Assembly: GCA_031281635.1 (NCBI GenBank)
Contig: JAITFC010000029.1
Span: 1-7,208 of the forward strand
Direction: 5' to 3'
DNA: 7,208 nt
Source: Puniceicoccales bacterium
GTDB lineage: Bacteria > Verrucomicrobiota > Verrucomicrobiia > Opitutales > JAIRLM01
The translations under genes and the position numbers were made by a program. The notes under the pieces are model-generated. The model saw only the letters and a list, made by a program, of their open reading frames with translations. It was not told the DNA's origin and made no database searches. Positions 1 through 5,778 of the stretch are shown here, in pieces. Each line of letters starts with the position of its first letter. Within the stretch, counting starts at the first letter, position 1.

Positions 1-375
1 ATTGGCTCCCATATTTTTTTTCGTGTCCGTCCCATCCAACTCGCGCATTGCACCGTCGATTTCCCATTGCTTGCGTGCATCCAAACCAACAAGTGCGGGG
101 CCCAATCTATTTTTTACGCAGTGCACAGCCGCCAGCACGCCCTTTCCTCCATAGCGTCTCCGTGCCACGTCAGCCGGTGACGGAAGATACGCATTCGGAG
201 CCGCTTCATCGCGCAATTCAACGGCTTCATTCTCACCAGTACTGGCCCCCGAAGGAACGGCCGCTCGACCAACAACTCCACCGGATAGAAACACTTCTAC
301 TTCCACCGTTGGGTTCCCCCGCGAATCCAAAATTTCCCTGCCGTCAACCGACTCTATTTCAAAATCTCTCACCAT
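1..375 (-). CDS. eno: Enolase, N-terminal part (runs off the left edge)
   Basis: Enolase (2-phosphoglycerate to phosphoenolpyruvate, cytosolic glycolysis/gluconeogenesis). The reverse strand is open for exactly 125 codons from the ATG at 375-373 to position 1, so only the N-terminal domain is present. Family hallmarks in order are REILDSRGNPTVEVEV at residues 13-28, the mobile-loop motif VPSGASTG at 40-47 with its Mg-binding serine, AVELRD at 51-56, GGKGVLAAV at 76-84, and ELDGTD followed by K-x-x-x-GAN at 112-125. The catalytic barrel lies outside the window. Between ELRD and GGKGV there are about 13 more residues than in the E. coli sequence as I recall it (residues 57-74). The ATG places the REILDSRG motif at the usual distance from the N-terminus. 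An in-frame GTG sits directly upstream (378-376), and no clear Shine-Dalgarno sequence precedes either. It is divergent from fbaB. Confidence 0.96.
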   Translation of the reverse strand, partial: MVRDFEIESVDGREILDSRGNPTVEVEVFLSGGVVGRAAVPSGASTGENEAVELRDEAAPNAYLPSPADVARRRYGGKGVLAAVHCVKNRLGPALVGLDARKQWEIDGAMRELDGTDTKKNMGAN

Positions 376-527
376 CACGGCGTTGATCGTTGGCAGTTTC
401 CATTGATTGTCAAAGAGTATTTCCAAAAAAGGCAGGCAGGGACGGCTCGGCTTCGAAGGAAAATTTTTACACTATCTCGGCAAAAAAATGTTGCTGCTGT
501 CATTTCCAAGCCCTTAAATGCTAGGCG
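376..527. promoter_or_regulatory. Divergent intergenic region between eno and fbaB
   Basis: These 152 bases must hold the start signals of both divergent genes unless they are transcribed from further away. On the minus strand a perfect TTGACA occurs (TGTCAA on plus, 408-413), but the hexamers 16-18 bases further on are poor matches to TATAAT. On the plus strand TACACT at 468-473 is a fair -10 candidate with no matching -35. The promoters are therefore located only by position. An in-frame stop at 522-524 limits fbaB to the ATG at 528. Confidence 0.3.
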
Positions 528-1589
528 ATGGCCAATAAGCACATTGAGATATTTGCCGCAAAGGACCGGGAAAATTTACTGCAGCACAGTTGCAAAACGA
601 TTTCCAGGGGGTTGTTGCATTTGCCGAGTCCGCACTTCGTCGAGGAGGTGTGGCAGGATTCTGACCGTTCGCCGCAGGTATTGAACAGTTTGGCGCGTCT
701 TTTCGGCAGCGGTCGCCTCGGCGGAACCGGCTATCTGTCGATTTTGCCAGTGGACCAAGGAATCGAACACACCGCGGGAGCGAGTTTCGCAGCTAATCCA
801 CTTTACTTTGATCCGGAAAATATTGTCAAATTGGCCATCGAGAGTGGGTGCAGCGGTGTCGCCTCCACGCTGGGTGTACTGGGAGCGGTCGGCCGCAGGT
901 ACTGCCACCGCATCCCCTTCGTCGTGAAGTTGAATCACAACGAGTTGCTCACCTACCCCAACAAACACGATCAAATTTATTTCGCGCAGGTGGAACAGGC
1001 CTGGGACATGGGAGCCGTCGCTGTCGGTGCCACAATTTACTTTGGAGCAGAAGAATCCATGCGGCAATTGGAGGAGACGGCGGATGCATTCCAACGCGCA
1101 CACGAGCTGGGTTTGGCCACCATCTTGTGGTGCTATTTGCGCAATGCTGGCTTTCAAAAAGAAGGCATTGACTATCACGTGGCGGCGGACCTGACCGGGC
1201 AGGCTAATCATCTGGGCTGCACCATTGAGGCGGACATCATAAAGCAAAAATCTCCGGAGAATAATGGTGGTTTTACGGCGATTCAATTCGGGAAAAGTGA
1301 CTGCCGCATGTATGAGCAAATGTGCTCCGACCACCCCATCGATCTCACTCGCTATCAAGTAGCTAACTGTTACATGGGTCGCTGCTCCCTGATCAACTCC
1401 GGCGGAGCCTCCAAGGGAAGCGCGGACGATTTTCGCGAGGCAGTTCGCACGGCAATTATCAACAAACGTGGAGGAGGAGCGGGACTCATCGCTGGCCGCA
1501 AGGCTTTTCAACGTCCCATGGCCGAAGGCATTGAACTGCTAAATACCATCCAGGACGTTTACCTCGACGGAAAAATCACGGTGGCCTAA
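528..1589 (+). CDS. fbaB: Class I fructose-bisphosphate aldolase (FbaB/DhnA type)
   Basis: Schiff-base (class I) aldolase that reversibly splits fructose 1,6-bisphosphate into dihydroxyacetone phosphate and glyceraldehyde 3-phosphate in the cytosol. The 353 residues match E. coli FbaB (350 residues) along their whole length. Recognisable blocks are NLLQH-C-KTI near 17-25, GRLGGTGYLSILPVDQG at 62-78, SFAANPLYFDP at 86-96, KLNHNELLTYP at 134-144, AVAVGATIYFG at 163-173, LTGQANHLG at 222-230, QKSPENNGG at 240-248 and NCYMGR at 280-285. By family knowledge D76, W201, Y203 and the Schiff-base lysine (K239 in DIIKQK) are the active-site positions, and all are present. The start is forced: a TAG lies one codon upstream of the ATG, leaving only a weak AGG close to it. 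The gene is complete and shows no sign of decay. Divergent enolase suggests a shared glycolytic or gluconeogenic context, and the T3SS operon follows on the same strand after 198 bases. Confidence 0.97.
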   Translation: MANKHIEIFAAKDRENLLQHSCKTISRGLLHLPSPHFVEEVWQDSDRSPQVLNSLARLFGSGRLGGTGYLSILPVDQGIEHTAGASFAANPLYFDPENIVKLAIESGCSGVASTLGVLGAVGRRYCHRIPFVVKLNHNELLTYPNKHDQIYFAQVEQAWDMGAVAVGATIYFGAEESMRQLEETADAFQRAHELGLATILWCYLRNAGFQKEGIDYHVAADLTGQANHLGCTIEADIIKQKSPENNGGFTAIQFGKSDCRMYEQMCSDHPIDLTRYQVANCYMGRCSLINSGGASKGSADDFREAVRTAIINKRGGGAGLIAGRKAFQRPMAEGIELLNTIQDVYLDGKITVA

Positions 1590-1605
1590 AATTTTGACCC
1601 TTTTC

Positions 1606-1637
1606 CAATTCCCAGCGGGGCCATAGCCGGGAAATTG
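1606..1637 (+). terminator. Possible hairpin downstream of fbaB
   Basis: Seventeen bases after the fbaB stop, CAATTCCC (1606-1613) can pair with GGGAAATTG (1629-1637) with one bulged A. Inside it GGC/GCC closes a CATA loop, leaving a five-base internal bulge on the 5' side. No T-run follows, so this is not a classical intrinsic terminator. It may be an mRNA 3'-end structure or a chance fold. Confidence 0.3.
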
Positions 1638-1787
1638 AGAGCAGCCTGAATTATTCACTGCAAATCCGCTGGGCGGCGTGTCCAGGGACTTTGCATTCGT
1701 TCTGGTGTAAAATTTTTCACTGGAGCACATTTTCACAGGAAAAATTACTCGCCATGAACAATAAACCGCCTCATAGTCGGTACGGCC

Positions 1788-2054
1788 ATGGAGAACAGTA
1801 TTGTATTGGATTTCAGCGTGCGGACGATGATGCTTGTGCTCGTCCTGTCCCTGCCATCCATCCTTGTTGCGACGGCGGTTGGACTTTTGGTGAGTTTGCT
1901 GCAGGCACTTACGCAGATCCAAGAGCAAACGCTCGGTTTTACCATGAAATTGATTTCCGTCGTCATTGTCCTTTTGGCGACGGGGCGCTGGATGGGAGCG
2001 GAAATTATCTCTTTCACGCACTACATTTTCTCTTACTTTTCATCCATGATCTAG
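1788..2054 (+). CDS. sctS: Type III secretion export-gate protein SctS (FliQ family)
   Basis: Small inner-membrane protein of the T3SS export gate, which assembles with SctR and SctT into the channel under the needle. The 88 residues are the normal family size. Two hydrophobic segments (about residues 11-39 and 49-68) flank the conserved loop LLQALTQIQEQTL at 37-49, and RWMG follows at 67-70. The TQIQEQTL loop and the RWMG ending resemble injectisome SctS (YscS/SpaQ) more than flagellar FliQ, where TQINE is usual; this is from memory of the families. It is the first gene of a tight operon, with sctT starting 6 bases after the stop. No good Shine-Dalgarno precedes the ATG, whose context is GGCCATGG. 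The usual upstream partner SctR is missing here. A flagellar FliQ is the alternative reading and is less likely given the neighbouring SctT and SctU motifs. Confidence 0.9.
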   Translation: MENSIVLDFSVRTMMLVLVLSLPSILVATAVGLLVSLLQALTQIQEQTLGFTMKLISVVIVLLATGRWMGAEIISFTHYIFSYFSSMI

Positions 2055-2060
2055 GCGGCC

Positions 2061-2873
2061 ATGCAACCGGAAGCACAATTCTCTCTGCAAGGATTTTTCT
2101 ACGAAGGTCGTGCGTTTTTTTTCATGCTTGTCTTCGGCATTCTGCGCATCAGCTCCGTTTTCGCCGTGTTGCCATTTTTCGGCAAAAAAAATGTTCTCGG
2201 CATGGGACGCAACAGCTGGATCCTAGGCATTTCCATTTTCATCTATCCCATTTTTTCGGTAGAATTTCCTAATCCAGATATCCCGCTGCTCGCCATCTGC
2301 TTCCTCGGCATCAAAGAAATTGCGATTGGGACAATTTTGGGATTTTTGGGAGCATTTATTTTCTTCGTGGTCGAAGGAGTTGGCAATCTCATTGACGTGC
2401 AGCGCGGCGCATCGGCGGCCTCACTCTTCAGTGCTTTCAATGAAAGTCAAACGACTGTTACCGCCGATTTTTTTGTGCAAATCGTTCTCCTGATGTTCTT
2501 TCTCACCGGCGGATTTCCGCAAATGCTGTCCATCATCTACCAGACCTACGTCGTTTGGCCGGTTTTTTCCTTCGTTCCGCACATCGGTGGTGGCCTAGCA
2601 TACTATTTTGTGGATTTTCTCAGCCGCTACATGGACGTTGTGTTCGCGTTGGTCGGGCCCATTCTTTTCGCACTATTTTTGGCAGAATTTGGTTTGGGCA
2701 TGGTCAATCGCTTTGCGCCACAGATGAATGTCTTTTTCTTGTCCATGGGCATCAAAAGCGGCCTTTCCAATTTATTCCTCATCCTCTACATGTCTTATTT
2801 GATCGGATTTTTCACGCAGCACTTCTTCGCCAAGAACAAGATGCTCGAATTTTTTATGTGTTTTTGGAGGTAA
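2061..2873 (+). CDS. sctT: Type III secretion export-gate protein SctT (FliR family)
   Basis: Polytopic inner-membrane component of the T3SS export gate. The 270 residues fit the family. Hydrophobic stretches lie near residues 17-40, 52-66, 76-104, 137-160, 193-211 and 232-252. Diagnostic features are EGVGNLIDVQRGAS at 105-118, SQTT at 129-132, YQTYVVWPVFSF at 160-171, and APQMNVFFLSMGIKSGL at 219-235. The D-x-QRGAS block, the Y-x-(S/T)-Y-x-x-WP block and NVFFL-(A/S)-M-x-(V/I)-K-S are what I expect of SctT (YscT/SpaR), whereas FliR usually has a Q-x-G-x-S version of the first. The start ATG is 6 bases after the sctS stop. The last codons contain the ribosome binding site of sctU, so translation of the two is probably coupled. 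Confidence 0.92.
   Translation: MQPEAQFSLQGFFYEGRAFFFMLVFGILRISSVFAVLPFFGKKNVLGMGRNSWILGISIFIYPIFSVEFPNPDIPLLAICFLGIKEIAIGTILGFLGAFIFFVVEGVGNLIDVQRGASAASLFSAFNESQTTVTADFFVQIVLLMFFLTGGFPQMLSIIYQTYVVWPVFSFVPHIGGGLAYYFVDFLSRYMDVVFALVGPILFALFLAEFGLGMVNRFAPQMNVFFLSMGIKSGLSNLFLILYMSYLIGFFTQHFFAKNKMLEFFMCFWR
2866..2870 (+). promoter_or_regulatory. Ribosome binding site of sctU
   Basis: GGAGG lies nine bases before the sctU ATG and inside the last codons of sctT. It is the only strong Shine-Dalgarno sequence I see before a gene start in this window. It confirms that start and implies that SctU translation follows SctT. Confidence 0.75.
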
Positions 2874-2879
2874 ATCGCC

Positions 2880-3989
2880 ATGGCAGACAGTTCCGAAGAG
2901 AAAACAGAGATGCCGACGCCCAAGCGCCTGCGCGACGCGCGAAAAAAGGGACAAGTTGCCTACAGCCGCGATTTTACTTCCACGCTGCTGCTGATTGGTA
3001 TTTTTGCCTACATCGGGTTGAAATGGAATGCGTCTGTCGTCCGCATGCGCGACTTTTTGACATTTCCAGCGAAATTTTTTGGCGTGCCATTTCAGGCTGG
3101 TGTGAACGCTGTTCTGGACGGCTGTGTCCACGAACTCATCGATTTACTCCTACCGGTCATCGGCATCGTGGCCGCATTCGCCATCGCGGGAGGATTCATT
3201 CAGGTGGGCGCACTCTTCTCCATGGAACCCATAAAACCAAGCCTCCGAAAATTGAATCCACTGGAAAAGCTGAAGCAGATGTTTTCTAAAAAAAATCTCT
3301 TCGAGTTCATGAAATCTCTGCTAAAAGTGACGTTCCTCGGAATCCTCATTTACCGGCTGATTAAGAAAAAGTTGGGCGATTTGATCATCCTGCCATATGC
3401 CGGTGTTATGGGTCTCATGGCCACGCTTGGACCGGTCATGAAGCAATTCGCCTATGTGGTCATTTTTGCGTATGTGGTCGTCGCAGTCATTGATATTTTC
3501 TTCCAACGCAGGGACTTCACGAAAAAACTCAAGATGTCAAAGAGCGAAATCAAGCGCGAATACAAGGAAATGGAAGGTTCGCCGGAAATTAAGGGAAGAC
3601 GGCGCCAATTGCAACAGGAAATGATGAACGAACCACCCGCCCAACGGACTGGTCGCGCAAATGCACTTATCACAAATCCGACGCACCTGGCCATCGCCAT
3701 CCTCTATGAAGAAAACATAACACCGTTGCCCGTGGTTCTGGCCAAAGGGGAGGGCCTGCTCGCCGAAGAAATGATCACTGTCGCACGCACATTGGCCATT
3801 CCTATCATGCGCAATGTCCCCCTGGCCCACGCCCTTATGGATGGTGCCGAAGTGATGGAATTTGTGCCATCTTCTCTGCTGGAACCGGTTGCGGAAGTGC
3901 TCCGCTGGATCGCGGACATGAAAGAATCCGGCGAAACGCACATCGAAATGGACATGGAGCGGGAGGAATTGGACTACGTAGAAGAATGA
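2880..3989 (+). CDS. sctU: Type III secretion substrate-specificity switch protein SctU (FlhB family)
   Basis: Inner-membrane protein that associates with the export gate and switches the T3SS from early to late substrates after self-cleavage. The 369 residues begin with the family signature EKTEMPTPKRLRDARKKGQV (7-26). Hydrophobic segments follow near 33-47, 86-110, 145-160 and about 173-206. A charged linker with SPEIKGRRRQLQQEM (234-248) leads to the cytoplasmic domain. The autocleavage motif NPTH is intact at 266-269 (cleavage after N266), followed by PLPVVLAKGEGLLAEEM at 282-298, RNVPLAHALM at 311-320 and EPVAEVLRWI at 335-344. PLPVV-AKGEGLLAE is the injectisome form; FlhB usually reads differently there. 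An acidic tail of about 18 residues ends the protein. GGAGG nine bases upstream supports the start. It is the last gene of the operon, converging with infC. Confidence 0.94.
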   Translation: MADSSEEKTEMPTPKRLRDARKKGQVAYSRDFTSTLLLIGIFAYIGLKWNASVVRMRDFLTFPAKFFGVPFQAGVNAVLDGCVHELIDLLLPVIGIVAAFAIAGGFIQVGALFSMEPIKPSLRKLNPLEKLKQMFSKKNLFEFMKSLLKVTFLGILIYRLIKKKLGDLIILPYAGVMGLMATLGPVMKQFAYVVIFAYVVVAVIDIFFQRRDFTKKLKMSKSEIKREYKEMEGSPEIKGRRRQLQQEMMNEPPAQRTGRANALITNPTHLAIAILYEENITPLPVVLAKGEGLLAEEMITVARTLAIPIMRNVPLAHALMDGAEVMEFVPSSLLEPVAEVLRWIADMKESGETHIEMDMEREELDYVEE

Positions 3990-4098
3990 CGTCATATGTC
4001 TGCTTGGATTGGCGCCGACACAGGCCGGAGCACCGCTTCGGTGAAATTATGAGTGCCGTTGCTCGGTGGTAACATCAGCCTGCAGCCCAATCGAATCG
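3990..4098. other. Convergent intergenic region sctU/infC
   Basis: This 109-base gap lies between two converging genes. It contains a short hairpin, CACCG/CGGTG around CTT (4031-4043), without a T-run on either strand. It also holds one copy of a 12-base sequence (CCGTTGCTCGGT, 4056-4067) that recurs at 4748-4759 on the other side of infC. No intrinsic terminator is evident, although both transcripts should end here. Confidence 0.35.
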
Positions 4099-4731
4099 TC
4101 ATTCCGCTTCTTCGCGGAACGGTCGATCATCGTTGTCCGTTGTCGTTTCTTCCTTTTTTCGGCCCCTTGAACGCGGCGATAGCATGGCATTGATGCTGCG
4201 ACCGGCTAGGCGTGGCTGTGCATCAACGGAGCTAACGTCTTGTAAATCTGCGATGGCGCGGCGAACGACATCGAAACCCAACTCTTGGTGAGCCATTTCA
4301 CGACCGCGAAACATCAGCGTGAGTTTCACTTTAAAGCCCATTGAGAGAAATTCTTGCGCATGGCGAACTTTTGTGTTATAGTCTCCCACATCGACGGCAG
4401 GACGGAATTTCACTTCTTTGAACTTAGACGCATTGGATTTTTGCTGCCCCTTTGATTTTTTGTCCTCGTCATACTTATATTTTCCATAATTCAAAATGCG
4501 ACAGACGGGCGGCATGCTGTTTGCGGACACCTCAACAAGATCGAGTCCAAAGCCCTTCGCCCGCAGCAAAGCATCTCGAGTGGCCATAACTCCGAACTGT
4601 TCGCCATCCGGACCAATGACACGCACTTCCGGCACGCGAATGCGCTCGTTGCGCCGCGGCCCACGGTCAAAGCGATTCCGATCAAATTTTCGATTTCCGC
4701 CCGCCGACTTTTTTACGAATGTGTTGGTCAT
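4099..4731 (-). CDS. infC: Translation initiation factor IF-3
   Basis: IF3 binds the 30S subunit, keeps it apart from 50S and checks initiator tRNA and start codon. The 210-residue product has a basic N-terminal extension of about 26 residues. The N domain follows (RRNERIRVPEVRVIGPDGEQ at 26-45, LDLVEVSANSMPPVCRILNY at 63-82, GKYKYDEDKK at 83-92), then the linker and C domain (KFKEVKFRP at 103-111, DYNTKVRHAQEFLSMGFKVK at 117-136, FRGREMAH at 141-148, GRSINAMLSP at 177-186). A charged, mostly acidic tail of about 24 residues follows. Such tails and the N-terminal extension recall verrucomicrobial IF3 (inference). The start is an ordinary ATG, not the rare AUU/AUA that drives IF3 autoregulation in E. 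coli, and no Shine-Dalgarno is visible before it. The usual downstream partners rpmI and rplT are absent; the next gene converges. Confidence 0.96.
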   Translation of the reverse strand: MTNTFVKKSAGGNRKFDRNRFDRGPRRNERIRVPEVRVIGPDGEQFGVMATRDALLRAKGFGLDLVEVSANSMPPVCRILNYGKYKYDEDKKSKGQQKSNASKFKEVKFRPAVDVGDYNTKVRHAQEFLSMGFKVKLTLMFRGREMAHQELGFDVVRRAIADLQDVSSVDAQPRLAGRSINAMLSPRSRGRKKEETTTDNDDRPFREEAE

Positions 4732-4798
4732 ACGTTGGTTATAGTTTCCGTTGCTCGGTCAAAGCACACCCATTGTGATCGCCAGCGCCACCTAGGAA

Positions 4799-4830
4799 GC
4801 AAAGAATGCATTTTCTTGCAAGTTTTTTTT
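4799..4830 (+). terminator. Terminator-like hairpin with T8 upstream of infC
   Basis: GCAA-GAA (4799-4806, one A bulged) pairs with TTCTTGC (4813-4819) around a six-base loop. Three bases later comes a run of eight T (4823-4830). The form is that of an intrinsic terminator on the plus strand, but the stem is weak and AT-rich and there is no plus-strand gene for it to end. On the minus strand it would be a transcribed A-run plus hairpin in the infC leader. Confidence 0.25.
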
Positions 4831-4900
4831 GCGCCTCGTTGTAAATTGTTATGTTCGTTCGTATTAGCACGGCACTCTGAGGTTCACCGTATCAAGCACA

Positions 4901-4990
4901 GCGAAAAGATCCCGCGGCATCGGCAACCCAAAAATTTTTCACCGCCGACGAAACGCTAACCGGCGGCATCCACGATATCAAAAATTTCAC
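4901..4990. repeat. Two imperfect direct copies of a 42-base sequence before the tRNA pair
   Basis: Copy 1 (4901-4942) and copy 2 (4949-4990) share, in order, CGAAA, then GCGGCATC (4914-4921 and 4963-4970), then AAAAATTT ending in TTCAC or TTTCAC (4930-4942 and 4980-4990). The intervening bases differ and there are small indels. The period is about 48-50 bases. A much weaker third resemblance (GAAAAA, GCCATC) may start at 4988. Function is unknown; the location suggests either tRNA-promoter elements or relics of duplication. Confidence 0.5.
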
Positions 4991-5044
4991 GAACTGTGAG
5001 AAAAATCTTGCCATCGACGTTTGACATTGCATTGCTGTGAAAAT

Positions 5045-5118
5045 TGCCCGATGGTGTAACGGTAGCACAGCAGATTCTGGATCTGTTTGTCAAGGTTCGA
5101 ATCCTTGTCGGGCAGCCA
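5045..5118 (+). tRNA. tRNA-Gln (anticodon CTG)
   Basis: A full cloverleaf can be folded by hand. The acceptor stem TGCCCGA (5045-5051) pairs with TCGGGCA (5108-5114), with discriminator G and encoded CCA at 5116-5118. The D arm is GTGT/GCAC. The anticodon stem 5070-5074/5082-5086 (one G-T pair) encloses the loop TTCTGGA with anticodon CTG at 5077-5079, reading CAG. The T arm CAAGG/CCTTG encloses TTCGAAT. A U1-A72 first pair is typical of tRNA-Gln. It is co-oriented with tRNA-Pro and abuts it with no spacer. Confidence 0.97.
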
Positions 5119-5196
5119 CGGGATGTAGCTCAGTCTGGCTAGAGCGCTTGCTTTGGGAGCAAGAAGTCGCTGGTTCGAATCCAGTCATCCCGACCA
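5119..5196 (+). tRNA. tRNA-Pro (anticodon TGG)
   Basis: The acceptor stem CGGGATG (5119-5125) pairs with CATCCCG (5186-5192), with discriminator A and encoded CCA at 5194-5196. The D arm is GCTC/GAGC. The anticodon stem CTTGC/GCAAG (5147-5151/5159-5163) encloses TTTGGGA with anticodon TGG at 5154-5156, reading CCA and, by wobble, other proline codons. The T arm GCTGG/CCAGT (one G-T pair) encloses TTCGAAT. A short palindrome, GCTCCTGGAGC (5198-5208), follows immediately and may mark 3'-end processing. Confidence 0.97.
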
Positions 5197-5245
5197 GGCT
5201 CCTGGAGCGGCTTGAGAGGTGATTTGCGAATGTAACAAAAAAAGT

Positions 5246-5271
5246 CCTGGCAGGTTCCTTGCAGGTTTTTT
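5246..5271 (+). terminator. Probable intrinsic terminator of the tRNA operon
   Basis: CCTGGCAGG (5246-5254) faces CCTTGCAGG (5257-5265). CCTG/CAGG and AGG/CCT pair around a two-base internal mismatch. A run of six T follows directly (5266-5271), and seven A precede it at 5237-5243. The position, 50 bases after tRNA-Pro, suits the end of the tRNA transcript. The stem is imperfect, so confidence is moderate. Confidence 0.5.
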
Positions 5272-5744
5272 CTGTCCAAAAAGCGGTTCGTAAAAAGTGA
5301 TCCACTCACACGCATTGATCTGCCAGGCATTGCTTGGTTTTGCGTATATAAATTCCTCATGGCATTCTGCCAAGCGCAAGGATTTCAAGGAAACCGCAGA
5401 GGCCGAAAGAGTTAAAAAATAAAAAAAATGTACAAAGATTTAGAAAATTATGACCTGACCAAGTTTACGCCGAAATTCATCGCGCAGGTTAGGAAGCAAA
5501 GGCAGTTAGTATAGCCGTTCCAATTGACATTGCCTCCTCCTCCGAGGTCAGTTGCCATTTCAGATCGTAGAAAAATCGTGGCGCAGGCGTCAACACGAAT
5601 ATGAATGACCATAGAGCCAGAAAGCAGATTTTTGTATGAAGATTTTAAGTTGCTCAATGGTTTTTTAAAAAGTGACAAAATCGACAAGAACTGGCTCAAA
5701 GAGCCAATTTTAAGATTTTGTGAAGGCCTATATTGAAAAAACAT

Positions 5745-5763
5745 TTGCAAAATTGCAAAATTG
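5745..5763. repeat. Tandem TTGCAAAA repeat upstream of the unknown gene
   Basis: TTGCAAAA occurs twice in tandem (5745-5752, 5753-5760), followed by a further TTG. It lies just ahead of the longest possible start of the right-hand gene. It could be a binding site or a low-complexity tract; nothing distinguishes these. Confidence 0.5.
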
Positions 5764-5778
5764 TCCTAAAATCGGGGG

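Larger units (their letters stand above)
4732..5044. other. Intergenic region between infC and the tRNA pair
   Basis: These 313 bases hold the infC leader (minus) and the region that must carry the promoter of the tRNA pair (plus). I see no gene of normal size. The minus strand has a 23-codon frame (ATG at 5027-5025, stop at 4958-4956), too short to call. Two imperfect copies of a 42-base sequence lie at 4901-4990. A plus-strand hairpin plus T8 lies at 4799-4830. TTGACA at 5021-5026 is too close to the tRNA-Gln start to act as its -35 with normal spacing. Confidence 0.5.
5197..5778. other. Non-coding or decayed region between the tRNA pair and the right-hand gene
   Basis: About 580 AT-rich bases without a convincing gene. 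Beyond the terminator it holds a TATATAAA at 5345-5352 with no -35 at normal spacing. It also holds two short plus-strand frames: 28 codons from the ATG at 5428 after an A8 run, and 43 codons from the ATG at 5605 to the TGA at 5734. Both are in the same frame as the large downstream gene but separated from it by stops. A six-base-pair hairpin, TGGCTC/GAGCCA around AAA, lies at 5692-5706. The minus-strand frame over 5448-5750 (100 codons) has no recognisable features, and I do not call it. Confidence 0.4.

Noticed and set aside
48..386. Plus-strand frame of 112 codons at the left edge
   Set aside because: It overlaps the unmistakable enolase N-terminus on the other strand and has no recognisable features.
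576..1511. Long minus-strand frame of 311 codons
   Set aside because: It is the shadow of the fbaB gene, whose family match is complete.
1708..1713. TAAAAT as -10 of the sctSTU operon
   Set aside because: No acceptable -35 lies 16-18 bases upstream; TTGCAT at 1691-1696 is too close.
1754..1787. Possible leader peptide starting at the ATG at 1754
   Set aside because: The frame runs on through sctS in the wrong register, and AGGA is 13 bases away, too far for a good ribosome binding site.
1691..2272. Plus-strand frame of 193 codons over sctS and the start of sctT
   Set aside because: It is out of frame with sctS and sctT; its translation is His- and Arg-rich with no family features.
5021..5026. 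Perfect TTGACA as the -35 of the tRNA promoter
   Set aside because: A -10 at normal spacing would fall inside mature tRNA-Gln, which begins at 5045.
5037..5222. Plus-strand frame of 61 codons and the overlapping minus-strand frames over 5090-5388
   Set aside because: They cover the two tRNA genes and are translations of tRNA sequence.
5605..5736. 43-codon frame with protein-like composition
   Set aside because: A frame of this length has roughly a one in eight chance of occurring at random, and there is no ribosome binding site; noted only as a possible remnant.
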